Shown: positions 46,486-55,607 of the stretch, one piece after another
Numbering within the stretch: position 1 is the first letter of the stretch
Layout: every line of letters begins with the position of its first letter
Source: Pedobacter sp. HDW13
GTDB lineage: Bacteria; Bacteroidota; Bacteroidia; Sphingobacteriales; Sphingobacteriaceae
NCBI RefSeq assembly: GCF_011303555.1
Contig: NZ_CP049868.1
Span: 124,001 to 188,000, forward strand
Direction: 5' to 3'
Length of the DNA stretch: 64,000 nucleotides
The notes under the pieces: model-generated
What the model was told of the DNA's origin: nothing
The model's input: the letters and a program-made list of their open reading frames with translations, nothing else
Database searches by the model: none
Program-made: the position numbers and the translations under genes

Positions 46486-48428
46486 ATGAAAAAACTACTG
46501 ACAAGCTTGTTTATACTATTGTGTTTTCTTAATAGCCATGGCCAGGACCTACAAAAAATTGATAGCCTTAAAAGGTTATTGAATAGATCGAAAGAAGATA
46601 CCAGTAAGGTAAAACTACTCTTTGCCCTTACTTTGGAATATGAAGACCACGACATGAAAAAGGCGATGAGCTATACCAAAGAAGGTGGTCGCCTTAGCAA
46701 TAGGCTAAACTATACTGCAGGCAAACTGAAGTACAATAAAAGGATGATGTACTTATTTGCAACCCTTACACAGCACGATTCGGCTATATGGTATGGCAAA
46801 CAGATTCTCAAAATTGCTACCGAAACTAAGGATTCCTTAACCATGGGTATTGCTTACTTTACTTTGGGTGAACGCTATAATTTCAAATCGGATTATGAAA
46901 CAGGGATAGCCTATAGTTTGAAGGGGTACGTATTATAGAAAGACTGGACACTTCATCCAAAACCAGGGGCACTTTAAATGCCAGTATGGCTGCAAACTAT
47001 CTGATGATAAAAGACTATAAAAAATCCATTGAATTTGGCAAAAAAGCAGAAATCCTCAATAGAAAAAACAAGAATTACAAAGAGCTGACTTCTACATTAC
47101 TAAATCAAGGTAATGCCTACGATGCACTGGGACAGGACATCAAAGCAATTGAGGCGTATAAAGAAAGTCTATCGCTATGTGACAAATACAACTTTCCAAG
47201 TTTTGTTGCCATGAATTGTGAAGGGATGGTAGAAATTATGGATAGGCAAAACAAATTAGACCAAGTGAAATATTATGCAGAAAAAGGACTGGCAACAGCC
47301 ATTAAAATAGCAGACAACTTCAATATTATGTCCTGTTATCAAAATTTGTCGGTTTATTACCTAAAAACAAATCAACACACTAAAGCCAAAGAACTACTTT
47401 TTAAGGCCCTTGATATCAGCAAGGCCAATGACTATAAGGAAGCAAGGGGAACAATATTACAAAGTCTCTCTAATGTGCTCTACGCAGAGCATAATTATAC
47501 TCTAGCTTCTCAACATCAAAGAGAAGCTACAAAAATCAGGGAAGATATTTTTACAGAATCGATGGCTCAAAAACATGCCAACGAAGAAGTAAAATTTGAA
47601 ACAGAAAAAAAAGAAAGCCAAATAAAGTTACAGGCAGCAGAAATACGGCAAAAAAATATCCTTAATTACTTGTTAATAGCCGGGACCATTGCTTTTTTTG
47701 CCATTTCTATATTAAGTTACCGCAATTACAGCCACCGCCGGAAATTGCAGCAGGCAAAAATTGACGAACTGGAAACCGAAAAACAGCTCACCGCTACAGA
47801 AGCGGTACTAAAAGGTGAAGAACAGGAGCGTACACGTTTAGCTAAAGACCTGCACGATGGATTAGGAGGCATGTTAAGCGGTATAAAATTCTCATTGGGC
47901 AACATAAAAGAAAATTTAATCATGACCCCAGACAATGTCCATGCCTTTGAACGAAGTATTGATATGCTGGACAGCTCAATTCAGGAAATGCGCCGGGTGG
48001 CACATAACATGATGCCAGAAATGCTCGTAAAATACGGGCTCGATACTGCGCTGAAAGAATTTTGTACCGAAATGGACCGAAGTGGCATGATCCATATCAG
48101 CTATCAGTCTGTGGGAATGCAAAACACTGAGATCGCACAAACAACCTCAGTTACCATTTACCGCATCATACAGGAACTGGTCAACAATAGCATCAAACAT
48201 GCCCAGGCCAAAAATGTACTGGTACAATTGCATCAGTCCCATCAGGAAAAGTTATTGGCCATAACAGTAGAAGACGATGGAAAAGGTTTCAACACTGATC
48301 AGCTGAAACAAGCTAATGGAATGGGCTGGCTGAATATCCAAAACCGTGTTGAGTTTTTAAAAGGAAAAATTGATCTGCAGTCCGCACCTGGCAAGGGAAC
48401 CTCGGTAATGATCGAAATTAATATTTGA
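46486..48428 (+). pseudogene. TPR sensor histidine kinase (NarL type), frameshifted
   Basis: Two frames (to 46938, from 46986) join by one added base in the G4 run at 46923-46926, giving LKGVRIIERLDTSSKTRG and a 647-residue protein. Order: signal peptide (MKKLLTSLFILLCFLNSHGQ); periplasmic TPR array (about 30-375); membrane segment (NYLLIAGTIAFFAISILSY, near 395); coiled coil; HisKA_3 dimerisation domain with the phosphoacceptor His in LAKDLHDGLGGMLSG; HATPase with N-box NSIKHAQAKN and G-box DDGKGF. It phosphorylates the LuxR-type regulator six bases downstream. The periplasmic TPRs would sense proteins or peptides. Confidence 0.9.
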
Positions 48429-48434
48429 TAAATA

Positions 48435-49049
48435 ATGAAAGCAGGTATTTTTGTAGTAGACGACCATTACATGGTCATAGAGGGCATCCATTCCCTATTA
48501 CAGCATGAAAAAACACTGGACTGGATGGGTCATGCCACCAATGCCGAGTCCTGCCATAGTTTTCTAAAATTGCACCAGCCAGAGGTGATACTCATGGATG
48601 TAAACCTGCCCGATAAAAGCGGGATAGAGTTATGTAAAGAAGTTAAACAGCTGTATCCGACAATAGCAGTGCTTGGCCTGAGCACATTTAACCAGCAGGC
48701 CATTATCCGCAATATGATGGATAACGGTGCATCAGGCTATGTGTTAAAAAACGCGACCAAAGAAGAACTCCTGGAAGCCATAAACACCGTGTTAAAAGGC
48801 AAAGTGTATTATAGCCAGGAAGCTTTCAGTTCACTAAGAAAACCTGAGCCCAATCAGCTCCTGATTACCCGAAGGGAAAAAGAAGTTTTATTGTTAATCG
48901 CAGAAGGATTGACCAATGCAGCAATTGCAGAAAAACTTTTCATCAGCATCCCAACCGTAAATACCCATCGCAAAAGCCTCCTGGAAAAATTCGAAGTAAA
49001 AAATACAGCAATGCTCATTAGCAAAGCTACAAAACTCCAGCTCATCTAA
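48435..49049 (+). CDS. NarL/LuxR-family response regulator
   Basis: 204 residues. Receiver domain (about 1-120) with D9/D10, phosphoacceptor D55 (VILMDVNLPDKSG) and K105 (YVLKNATKEE). LuxR-type helix-turn-helix (about 140-200; LLITRREKEVLLLIAEGLTN, AAIAEKLFISIPTVNTHRKS). Partner of the kinase just upstream. The inverted repeats at 46246, 46432 and 38125 are candidate sites for this dimeric regulator, since NarL-type proteins bind short palindromes; this is inference. Confidence 0.94.
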   Translation: MKAGIFVVDDHYMVIEGIHSLLQHEKTLDWMGHATNAESCHSFLKLHQPEVILMDVNLPDKSGIELCKEVKQLYPTIAVLGLSTFNQQAIIRNMMDNGASGYVLKNATKEELLEAINTVLKGKVYYSQEAFSSLRKPEPNQLLITRREKEVLLLIAEGLTNAAIAEKLFISIPTVNTHRKSLLEKFEVKNTAMLISKATKLQLI

Positions 49050-49110
49050 TTATGCCACTTGCTACCCATCTCTTGTGATTTAATACCTATACGTATTAAC
49101 AACATAGGGT

Positions 49111-51045
49111 TTAAACATTGGTTTTTAACGTATCCTTTAAACCACTCGATGCTTTCTCTTTTACCTTTTTATTTCCATTGGTCTTACCAGGTGTTTGAAT
49201 GATAAACTTATAGTCCCCTGCTTTCAGTACTTCAAACTGTATCGTATTCTTTTGGTCAACCTTAAGATTGATCATATTCCCTCCCGGATTTTTACCACCC
49301 TTTACAACAATACCACCAATCGGTGAGCCAGGCCTTGCAGTCTGGGAAGTATCATTTTGCGTTACCCCCTTCTCATTTATGCTTTTTCCTTCTGATCCAT
49401 CAGCTCCAGTAAGCGTGAACTGGTAACTCCCGGCTTCCAGTCCCTTTAATTCAAACTCGCCTTTATCATTACTGGTCGTGATCACCAGACTCCCCCGGGA
49501 TTTTTACCACCTTTCACAATAATCCCACCAATTGGATTTCCCGGGGCAGATTGTATGTTCTGATCCGAAACCTCATTTTTACGCCCAGCTGTATATGTTC
49601 TTCCTTTTCTTTTATTCTTAGTAGAGGTTACACCTTTTGAGCTAATGCTTTTTCCCTGAGAACCAGGTTCAATTATTTGGAATATGTATTCACCAGCTTC
49701 AGCCACCGGAAATGTGACTTCCCCATTTTCATTTGAAACCGCGATCATATCTCGTGGACCGGGATTTTTCCCTCCTTTCACAATTATACCGCCAATCGGG
49801 TTACCAGGAGAAGCTTGTATGTCCTGATTTGGGGTCTCATTTTTACGTCCAGCTGTATATGTTCTTCCTTTTCTTTTATTCTTAGTAGAGGTTACACCTT
49901 TTGAGCTAATGCTTTTTCCCTGAGAACCAGGTTCAAGTATTTGGAATATGTATTCACCAGCTTCAGCCACCGGAAATGTGACTTCCCCATTTTCATTTGA
50001 AACCGCGATCATATCTCGTGGACCAGGATTTTTGCCGCCTTTAACAATGATACCACCGATCGGGTTACCAGGTTTTACCAAAGCAAACGAATTATTCATG
50101 GGATTTTCAGCAGAATTACCACCATGTTCAAATAGTGGGTTTACCAGATTGACACCATTATCACCTGTTTTTATCACTTTCCCTCTTAAACGCCTTTTGC
50201 CGGTGCTGTTCCCCAGTGGGACACTAACCCCAAAATTCACACCAAAACTATTATATGCGGCGCTTTGACCAACGGACTTACTGGTCCCCGCCGCCATCTG
50301 ATCCTGGCTGTAAAATCCCATATCGTTGGCTTTACCCTGAGGCTTAAATAACATGCCATCGTTTTTAACATCCGGGCCAACTGTATAATTGCCTTCCAGA
50401 TAGAAACCCAGCTTTCCAGGGAAAAAAGCAACGCGCAGTTTAGGGATAAGGGCAAAACCCGTAGTTTTACCTGCCCCTGACTGTATATCTCTTTATTATA
50501 GTTTGTGCCGTTCACCGCATTGCTTTGTGTTACACTGAAGGCATTTTGCTTTAAATGAAAATAAGCGGCATTCAAAACGGGTGACAAAGTAAACTGACCA
50601 AACGAAAAATTAGCCTGCGCGCCAACTTCTCCCTTAAAACCATTTTGTTTATTCCCTTCACTATTTACCATTATACTGGGTAAAGCTGACTGTCCGGTAA
50701 TATTATAGACCTGTAAATCAGCAAGATCATAATCTCCATTTCCAGCAAAATATTCGCCCCCGGCATTAAGGCCAATGGTAAAGAAATGCGATGTGTTGCC
50801 TGCCGCCCCCCATTTCCAAACAAGGGTACATATATGTTTCCGCCTACAGCGTATCCATTAACAAGGTTTGTTTTTGTTTTGACTGAACTGCCAGGTGTAT
50901 TTATTCCACCAGCCACAAACAACAACAAATTCCCTCCTGGATTTTTACCACCCTTTACAACCATGCCGCCAGTCGGTGAGCCAGGGGTTTGCGCCATTGC
51001 ACAAAAACAAATAGTCGAAAAGAAAAGTGTGAAGCGTTTTTTCAT
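49111..51045 (-). pseudogene. Exported repeat protein with PIGGIIVKGGKNPGG motifs, three frameshifts
   Basis: Four frames join into a 645-residue protein when one base is added at each of three runs: C6 50806-50811, C4 50474-50477, C5 49492-49496. Order: signal peptide (MKKRFTLFFSTICFCAMAQ); an N-terminal motif GSPTGGMVVKGGKNPGG; a predicted beta-barrel or beta-sandwich of about 230 residues; then four further motif copies, each followed by a beta domain (TFPVAEAGEYIFQI) of the prealbumin/regulatory-like type. Two of the units are nearly identical. No family recognised. It converges on the two-component operon. Confidence 0.8.
49581..50108 (-). repeat. 264-bp tandem repeat inside the repeat protein
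   Basis: The segment beginning ACGCCCAGCTGTATATGTTC at 49581 recurs from 49845 with few changes, a period of 264 bases (88 codons). Each unit holds one GGIIVKGGKNPG motif, one beta domain, and a basic linker (TKNKRKGRTYTAGRKNE). Near identity at DNA level points to recent duplication and possible length variation. Confidence 0.85.
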
Positions 51046-51331
51046 ATTAAATTTCGTTTGGTTTAATGGTATATCAATTTAATAAAAAAATGTTACCCAG
51101 ATATTTTTATTTTTTTTTTGCAATACCACTTAATTAAGCTCAGCTAGATATTTGCAATAAAAGCACTGGCAAACAGAATTGATATTTAAAGAAAAACTTG
51201 CTTTATCGGGGGTATACCTTTTATCTATTATTCTGCCCTATGCAAAAGAGATTTGTAGAAATTCGGGACATTTTACGGGCGTTTTTTTGTAAAGTACTGA
51301 TATACTTTTTTCTACCCAAATCAATATCAGT

Positions 51332-51722
51332 ATGAAAATAAATACAAATTTTGCACCATTAATTTTTTGCATTGTCATTTATTGCAGCTATATATCTGGC
51401 TGTAGCTCTTCTGATAAAAAAAACGGAACTACCGCAGACTCAGTTACAACTTCGCACCAGTATTAGTTGAACAATCCACAAGCAACACAGAAACATTTAC
51501 AGAATTTGACCAGAGCACGATCCCTGAATCATCTGAATAGATCGATACATTCCCCTATTTGGTCCTGCTGGATTTTACATCCAAGAAAAAAACGGCTCTT
51601 CAGAATCTAAATCCGGATATTCTGACCTTAAAGATCTTAATAAACTGATTATTTTCAATGGCCAGTCCTTTTACCATGCTCAAGGTAAAGTAGCCAGACC
51701 TGGAAAAAAAACACGTGCATAA
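51332..51722 (+). pseudogene. Small lipoprotein gene, two frameshifts
   Basis: ATG at 51332 begins a lipoprotein signal (MKINTNFAPLIFCIVIYCSY, then SGCSSS), but the frame stops after 44 codons. Adding one base near 51451 gives FAPVLVEQSTSNTETFTEFD, and another near 51536 gives IDRYIPLFGPAGFYIQEKNG, continuing to a stop at 51722 as a 130-residue protein. The continuity of the reading suggests a real gene with missing bases or recent decay. Family not recognised. Its 3' end overlaps the MaoC-like remnant. Confidence 0.55.
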
Positions 51723-51999
51723 AGCCCCAGTTGTCCACGGGCTTCAGCTACTTGCCTTTACCGCACCTGGGGCCACTTTGTTCCCACACGTGATCAGGGA
51801 GATATTTATCGCCTTTACCGAGCTTTCTTGCAAATTCCTGAAGGAAGTCAATGCAGGTGATACGCTATATCCTGCACTGGAGATCATTTCACTAACTCCG
51901 CAGGGTGAGACGGGAATAGTTGAAACGGCAGCGACAACCCGTAATCAGCATGGTGAATTGGCACTGTCCGGACCCCACAAGTATCTTTTAAAAAGATAA
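51715..51999 (+). pseudogene. MaoC-like dehydratase remnant (C-terminal part)
   Basis: A 94-codon frame reading KAPVVHGLQLLAFTAPGATL, FTELSCKFLKEVNAGDTLYP and ALEIISLTPQGETGIVETAA resembles the C-terminal half of MaoC/hot-dog hydratases, including the PVVHG stretch before the central helix and the GDTL strand. The N-terminal half with its catalytic aspartate and histidine is missing, and the frame begins where the lipoprotein gene ends. Probably a fragment left by a deletion or recombination; a fused or chance frame cannot be excluded. Confidence 0.5.
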
Positions 52000-52368
52000 A
52001 CAATAGCATAAGCGAATCAAATCATGAAAAACGTTTCATCGCGAAATACCGCCGGAATCTATGTAATCAATATTTTTGTGCCATTATTCTCGACATTAAA
52101 TTGAACGTATATTCAAAAGCCCATATTTGTTTCATCACACTTATGACACTACGGACTAAAATATCCTGCATATTTTAGCAAAAATGAGCACAGTCGCATT
52201 CCAACGCCTGTGCTCCCTACTTATTCACGATTTCAATTATCTTAAGGAATTTCGTTTAGAACCTTCCCCCCTTCTTACCTTCCTGTAGATCTTTCGGTTT
52301 TCATTTCCCTTAGCATAGACAATCAATTTAGGTTCTTTCTCCTTTGGCAATTTCAGATAAAGCATATT
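52000..52368. other. Intergenic region
   Basis: Between the MaoC-like remnant and the TlpA gene. A 27-codon ATG frame at about 52024 is not convincing. No clear terminator or repeat is seen. Confidence 0.4.
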
Positions 52369-53901
52369 TTAATCCTTTTTACTATTCATCAGTATTTTGA
52401 TCATTAGCTCCAGGTCATCCTCGCTATCTCCGTCTGTCCTAAAGTTGGAGAAGATCAAACGGCCTTCCTTATCTATCAGGAAATTCACAGGCGCGGCACC
52501 TCGATTATCCAGATTTCCCTTCAACCTATCCTTTTGATCCTCCAAAGGTGTAAAACTATAACCGCTGCCTTTCATAAATGGCACCACGTAGTCATTTTGT
52601 TTGGATACAATATTAATCCCCAGATATTCCAGGTTCTGACCTTTGAATTTTCTAACCACATTTTCAAAATGTGGAAACTCACCACGGCATGGGCCACAAC
52701 CCGGAAACCAATACGTCAACAGCACTACTTTACCCTTATAATCGGCAAGAGAAGCCTCGCCGGTGGTCAAATAACGCTTTAAGCCATTAAATGGCGTCGC
52801 AATTTGTGCACCTGCGTTCAGTCGTGTCCATATATCAGCATCAGCCTGATCTGGTTTTTTACCCAACTTTTCAGCAAAGCCAGCTATTGCTGTTCTCAGG
52901 GAGGTGGAAGGAGTTTTAGCGAAAGCCACAATCAAACTGTCGTAAGCTCCAATGGTATTGCCTGCTATATCATCAGCCTTTGCTTTTAATAAAGCGAGAT
53001 CTGTTTTAAAATCAGAATATCTCGATAGTTTTAACTGCTTTAGTACATCCATAGCTTCAGCACCTTTTTTCTGATCCAAGAGGGCTTTTGCTTTCGCAAC
53101 TATTTGTGCCTGTAATACCATGTCAGGCCATTGTTTTTTCCCCTCTTTTTCGGTTTTGGCCATTTCCTGCGCCAAAATCACCGCCTTTTCGGGTTTTTCG
53201 GAAAGAAGCACAGTATAATAAGATGACATGCCGCCTGAGGACCAGCCAAATTTACTCGGCGCAAAACTATTGCGTAGCAACTCAAAAATTTCCAGTTTGT
53301 CAGCCAGTTTTTTGGATCGTACACCCAGCCAGTACAGTGCCTGTGCCCCACGTTCATCATTAGGAAATTTTTTAGCTACATCGAGGCTCATTTGTTTCCA
53401 TTTCGCTTCATCAATATTCTGAAATGAGGACGCATAGTAAAAAGCATAATTCGGATTTGAAGGGTCTGACTCAGTTGCTTTGGCCAGATAACCGCGTGAT
53501 GCATTAAAATCGCCCCAACGTTCTCCATCTATCCACAATCCTCCCCATGCATCAGTGAATTTAGGGTCAATCGCCACCGCCTTTAACAGGTAAGGCTTAG
53601 CCTTAGGACTTTCCTGGTTCAAGTACGCCTTCGCAATTCCATAAGGAACCATTGCTGATTTTGGAAATTTATTCATCCATAAGTCATACTGAGCCTCCAG
53701 CTTAGGGTCCTCAATACCTACTGCCTTCGTATAAGCCTCGTGAACACTTAAACTACCTGGATTTGCTTCTACCGCTGCTTTTAATTTAGCGAGCTGTGCT
53801 TGGTTTGAAGCTACCTCTGCTTTGCCATGTTGGGCAAAAACAACAACAGGAAGCGCAAAACTGCTCAATAAAAGACCGTACATTACTATTGTTTTTTTCA
53901 T
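52369..53901 (-). CDS. TPR-containing TlpA-type thioredoxin (locus C)
   Basis: 510 residues from ATG 53901 (MKKTIVMYGLLLSSFALPVV); an upstream start adds 12 unlikely residues. Signal peptide, then a TPR-like helical region (about 35-380; VPYGIAKAYLNQESPKAKPY), and a C-terminal thioredoxin domain with the CGPC active site in TYWFPGCGPCRGEFPHFENV. It is a periplasmic thiol-disulfide reductase. A decayed SusD lies directly upstream, so this gene was probably part of a second SusD-TlpA unit of locus C. Confidence 0.88.
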   Translation of the reverse strand: MKKTIVMYGLLLSSFALPVVVFAQHGKAEVASNQAQLAKLKAAVEANPGSLSVHEAYTKAVGIEDPKLEAQYDLWMNKFPKSAMVPYGIAKAYLNQESPKAKPYLLKAVAIDPKFTDAWGGLWIDGERWGDFNASRGYLAKATESDPSNPNYAFYYASSFQNIDEAKWKQMSLDVAKKFPNDERGAQALYWLGVRSKKLADKLEIFELLRNSFAPSKFGWSSGGMSSYYTVLLSEKPEKAVILAQEMAKTEKEGKKQWPDMVLQAQIVAKAKALLDQKKGAEAMDVLKQLKLSRYSDFKTDLALLKAKADDIAGNTIGAYDSLIVAFAKTPSTSLRTAIAGFAEKLGKKPDQADADIWTRLNAGAQIATPFNGLKRYLTTGEASLADYKGKVVLLTYWFPGCGPCRGEFPHFENVVRKFKGQNLEYLGINIVSKQNDYVVPFMKGSGYSFTPLEDQKDRLKGNLDNRGAAPVNFLIDKEGRLIFSNFRTDGDSEDDLELMIKILMNSKKD

Positions 53902-53989
53902 CTGTCTATAATTTTGGTTTAATGATAGAGCTATCATGTCCCTATTATTCTAATTGATTAAAAGATCATGATGGTGCTATCCAATTGTT

Positions 53990-54380
53990 TTTAATAAGAA
54001 TTTTGAATGATTTGACCCCGGATGGCATCTATTTCAACGCCGTTGATCGGTACCAACAAACGTTTTACATCCAAAGTATAGTTTTTTGTACTTTTATATT
54101 TACCCCTGTTGCCCCCACATCAAAAAAATCATACGTCATCGTAATGTCATCAACAGGACAATCATTTACACTAAACCTGCGAATGTCGCACCAGCGCGTG
54201 GTAAAAGACAATTTCATTCTCCACTATTCCAGTACTTTTTTGATAGCATTATCTTTATTTGTTGCCGATGGTTCTATATAGATTCTCTCCTTTTTGAACA
54301 AGTATAATTACCGCATTCATGACTCCTGTGACATCCCCCTTTCCTACCATGCACTACTGCTTTAGCCAACCGTACTTCTG
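53990..54380 (-). pseudogene. Decayed SusD C-terminal fragment (locus C duplication)
   Basis: About 390 bases align along their length with 55608-55990, the 3' end of the locus C SusD gene, on the same strand. Fragments such as RRFSVNDCPVDDITMTYDFF, VGATGVNIK and RLLVPINGVEIDA can be read in different frames against RRFSVNDYPADDVTLTRDFF and RLLVPINNVEMDA. Substitutions, small gaps and internal stops run through it, unlike the single-base gaps elsewhere, so this is true decay. It marks an old duplication of the SusD-TlpA pair. Confidence 0.85.
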
Positions 54381-54417
54381 CCCAATGGAGTGTATTTTTA
54401 GTTTTAGTTAAAAAGGG

Positions 54418-55578
54418 TTACAGGGTATTTACAAAAATTTCTGCCAATTTCTTATCCATTGCCTCGTCATTTTCACCGCCAAGACCATAACGTCCTATAA
54501 TAACACCTTCCTTATCTATCAGAACTTTGGTAGGCAATGAGTGAATACCATAGCCTTTGCTGACAGCATTGGAGTTATTAGAGCTTCCCTCCGAAACGCT
54601 CAGCCCACTTAGAACATGCTTCCATACCCCGATCTGATCTTTTTCAACAGCCTTCTTCCAGCCTGCAGAATTTCCGTCATCAAAAGCTACCCCGACAATC
54701 TCCAGTCCCTTATCCTTGTACTTATTATACAACGATAATAGGTACGGATTTCCTTTCCTGCAAGGTAAGCACCAACTTGCCCAAAAATCTACCAAAACAT
54801 ATTTCTTTCCCCTGAAATCGGATAAATTAAATTGCTCACCATTGATGTCTGTAGAAGAAAATACTTTGGCAGTGCTTCCGGGCGATCCGCTTTTCAGTTC
54901 AACGATTTCTTTATTCACATACTTACCCGATGCACTGGTCCTGATCCTTTCAGTCCAGGAATTGTAAATTGTCGTCGCTTCTTCCAGCTTCAATAAACTC
55001 ATTTTCGAACGCATCAGATAGGCTGAAACATAAGAGTCAGGATGTGCGCTGATAAATGCCAGGTCAATTTTATTCATTCTGGCTTTAAAGGGTTCTAACT
55101 TTTGATAGGCAATGGGTGCTTTTTCGTAGTCCTTTTCATTCCTGTAAGCCGCCTCTAGTGGCTCCATTTCTTTGCGTATCGGTGCTTTCCTGCTATTTAA
55201 ATCTTCCAGTTCATCATTACTGTGTGAACCTTTTAAAACCAATTTTTTGAACGCCCCTTCATTCATAGACATATCCATTACACCGGGTTCTATAAAAATT
55301 GCGGCCACATTGGGATCATCCATATTCCTTAGCCCTTTAAATGCGGCAATATTGGCCATGACCGGTTCGGCAAGTTTACCCTTAAACACAAAGGCCCCAT
55401 CCCGAATCACTGCACTGTCTGTTTTCTGGCCCTCACCTTCGGGATAGGAAAGATATACATAACCCGTCTTTTTTCCGGAAATCTTTCCTTTAATCCTGAA
55501 ATTCGGAGCTGTGCCTTCCTGTGCAAAACCTGGCAGGCTTAAAAATGCTGCCAGGCTGTATAACAATAGGTTTTTCAT
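54418..55578 (-). CDS. TlpA-type thioredoxin with DUF4369-like N-terminus (locus C)
   Basis: 386 residues. Signal peptide (MKNLLLYSLAAFLSLPGFAQ), a beta N-terminal domain (about 24-115; FRIKGKISGKKTGYVYLSYP), a helical linker, then a thioredoxin domain (about 245-386) with WCLPC in FWASWCLPCRKGNPYLL and the cis-proline region HSLPTKVLIDKEG. Periplasmic disulfide reductase. Close paralogue of the partial gene at 1-437. Located after SusD in both loci, so SusCD-TlpA is a repeated unit; the substrate of the pair may be a protein or peptide with disulfides, an inference from gene order. Confidence 0.92.
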   Translation of the reverse strand: MKNLLLYSLAAFLSLPGFAQEGTAPNFRIKGKISGKKTGYVYLSYPEGEGQKTDSAVIRDGAFVFKGKLAEPVMANIAAFKGLRNMDDPNVAAIFIEPGVMDMSMNEGAFKKLVLKGSHSNDELEDLNSRKAPIRKEMEPLEAAYRNEKDYEKAPIAYQKLEPFKARMNKIDLAFISAHPDSYVSAYLMRSKMSLLKLEEATTIYNSWTERIRTSASGKYVNKEIVELKSGSPGSTAKVFSSTDINGEQFNLSDFRGKKYVLVDFWASWCLPCRKGNPYLLSLYNKYKDKGLEIVGVAFDDGNSAGWKKAVEKDQIGVWKHVLSGLSVSEGSSNNSNAVSKGYGIHSLPTKVLIDKEGVIIGRYGLGGENDEAMDKKLAEIFVNTL

Positions 55579-55607
55579 ACTTCGCTTAAATTAAACTTCC
55601 CTTTCAT

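Noticed and set aside
49111..49485. A separate small protein with a KGGKNPGG motif
   Set aside because: One base added at 49492-49496 makes it the C-terminal part of the longer repeat protein, so it is not an independent gene.
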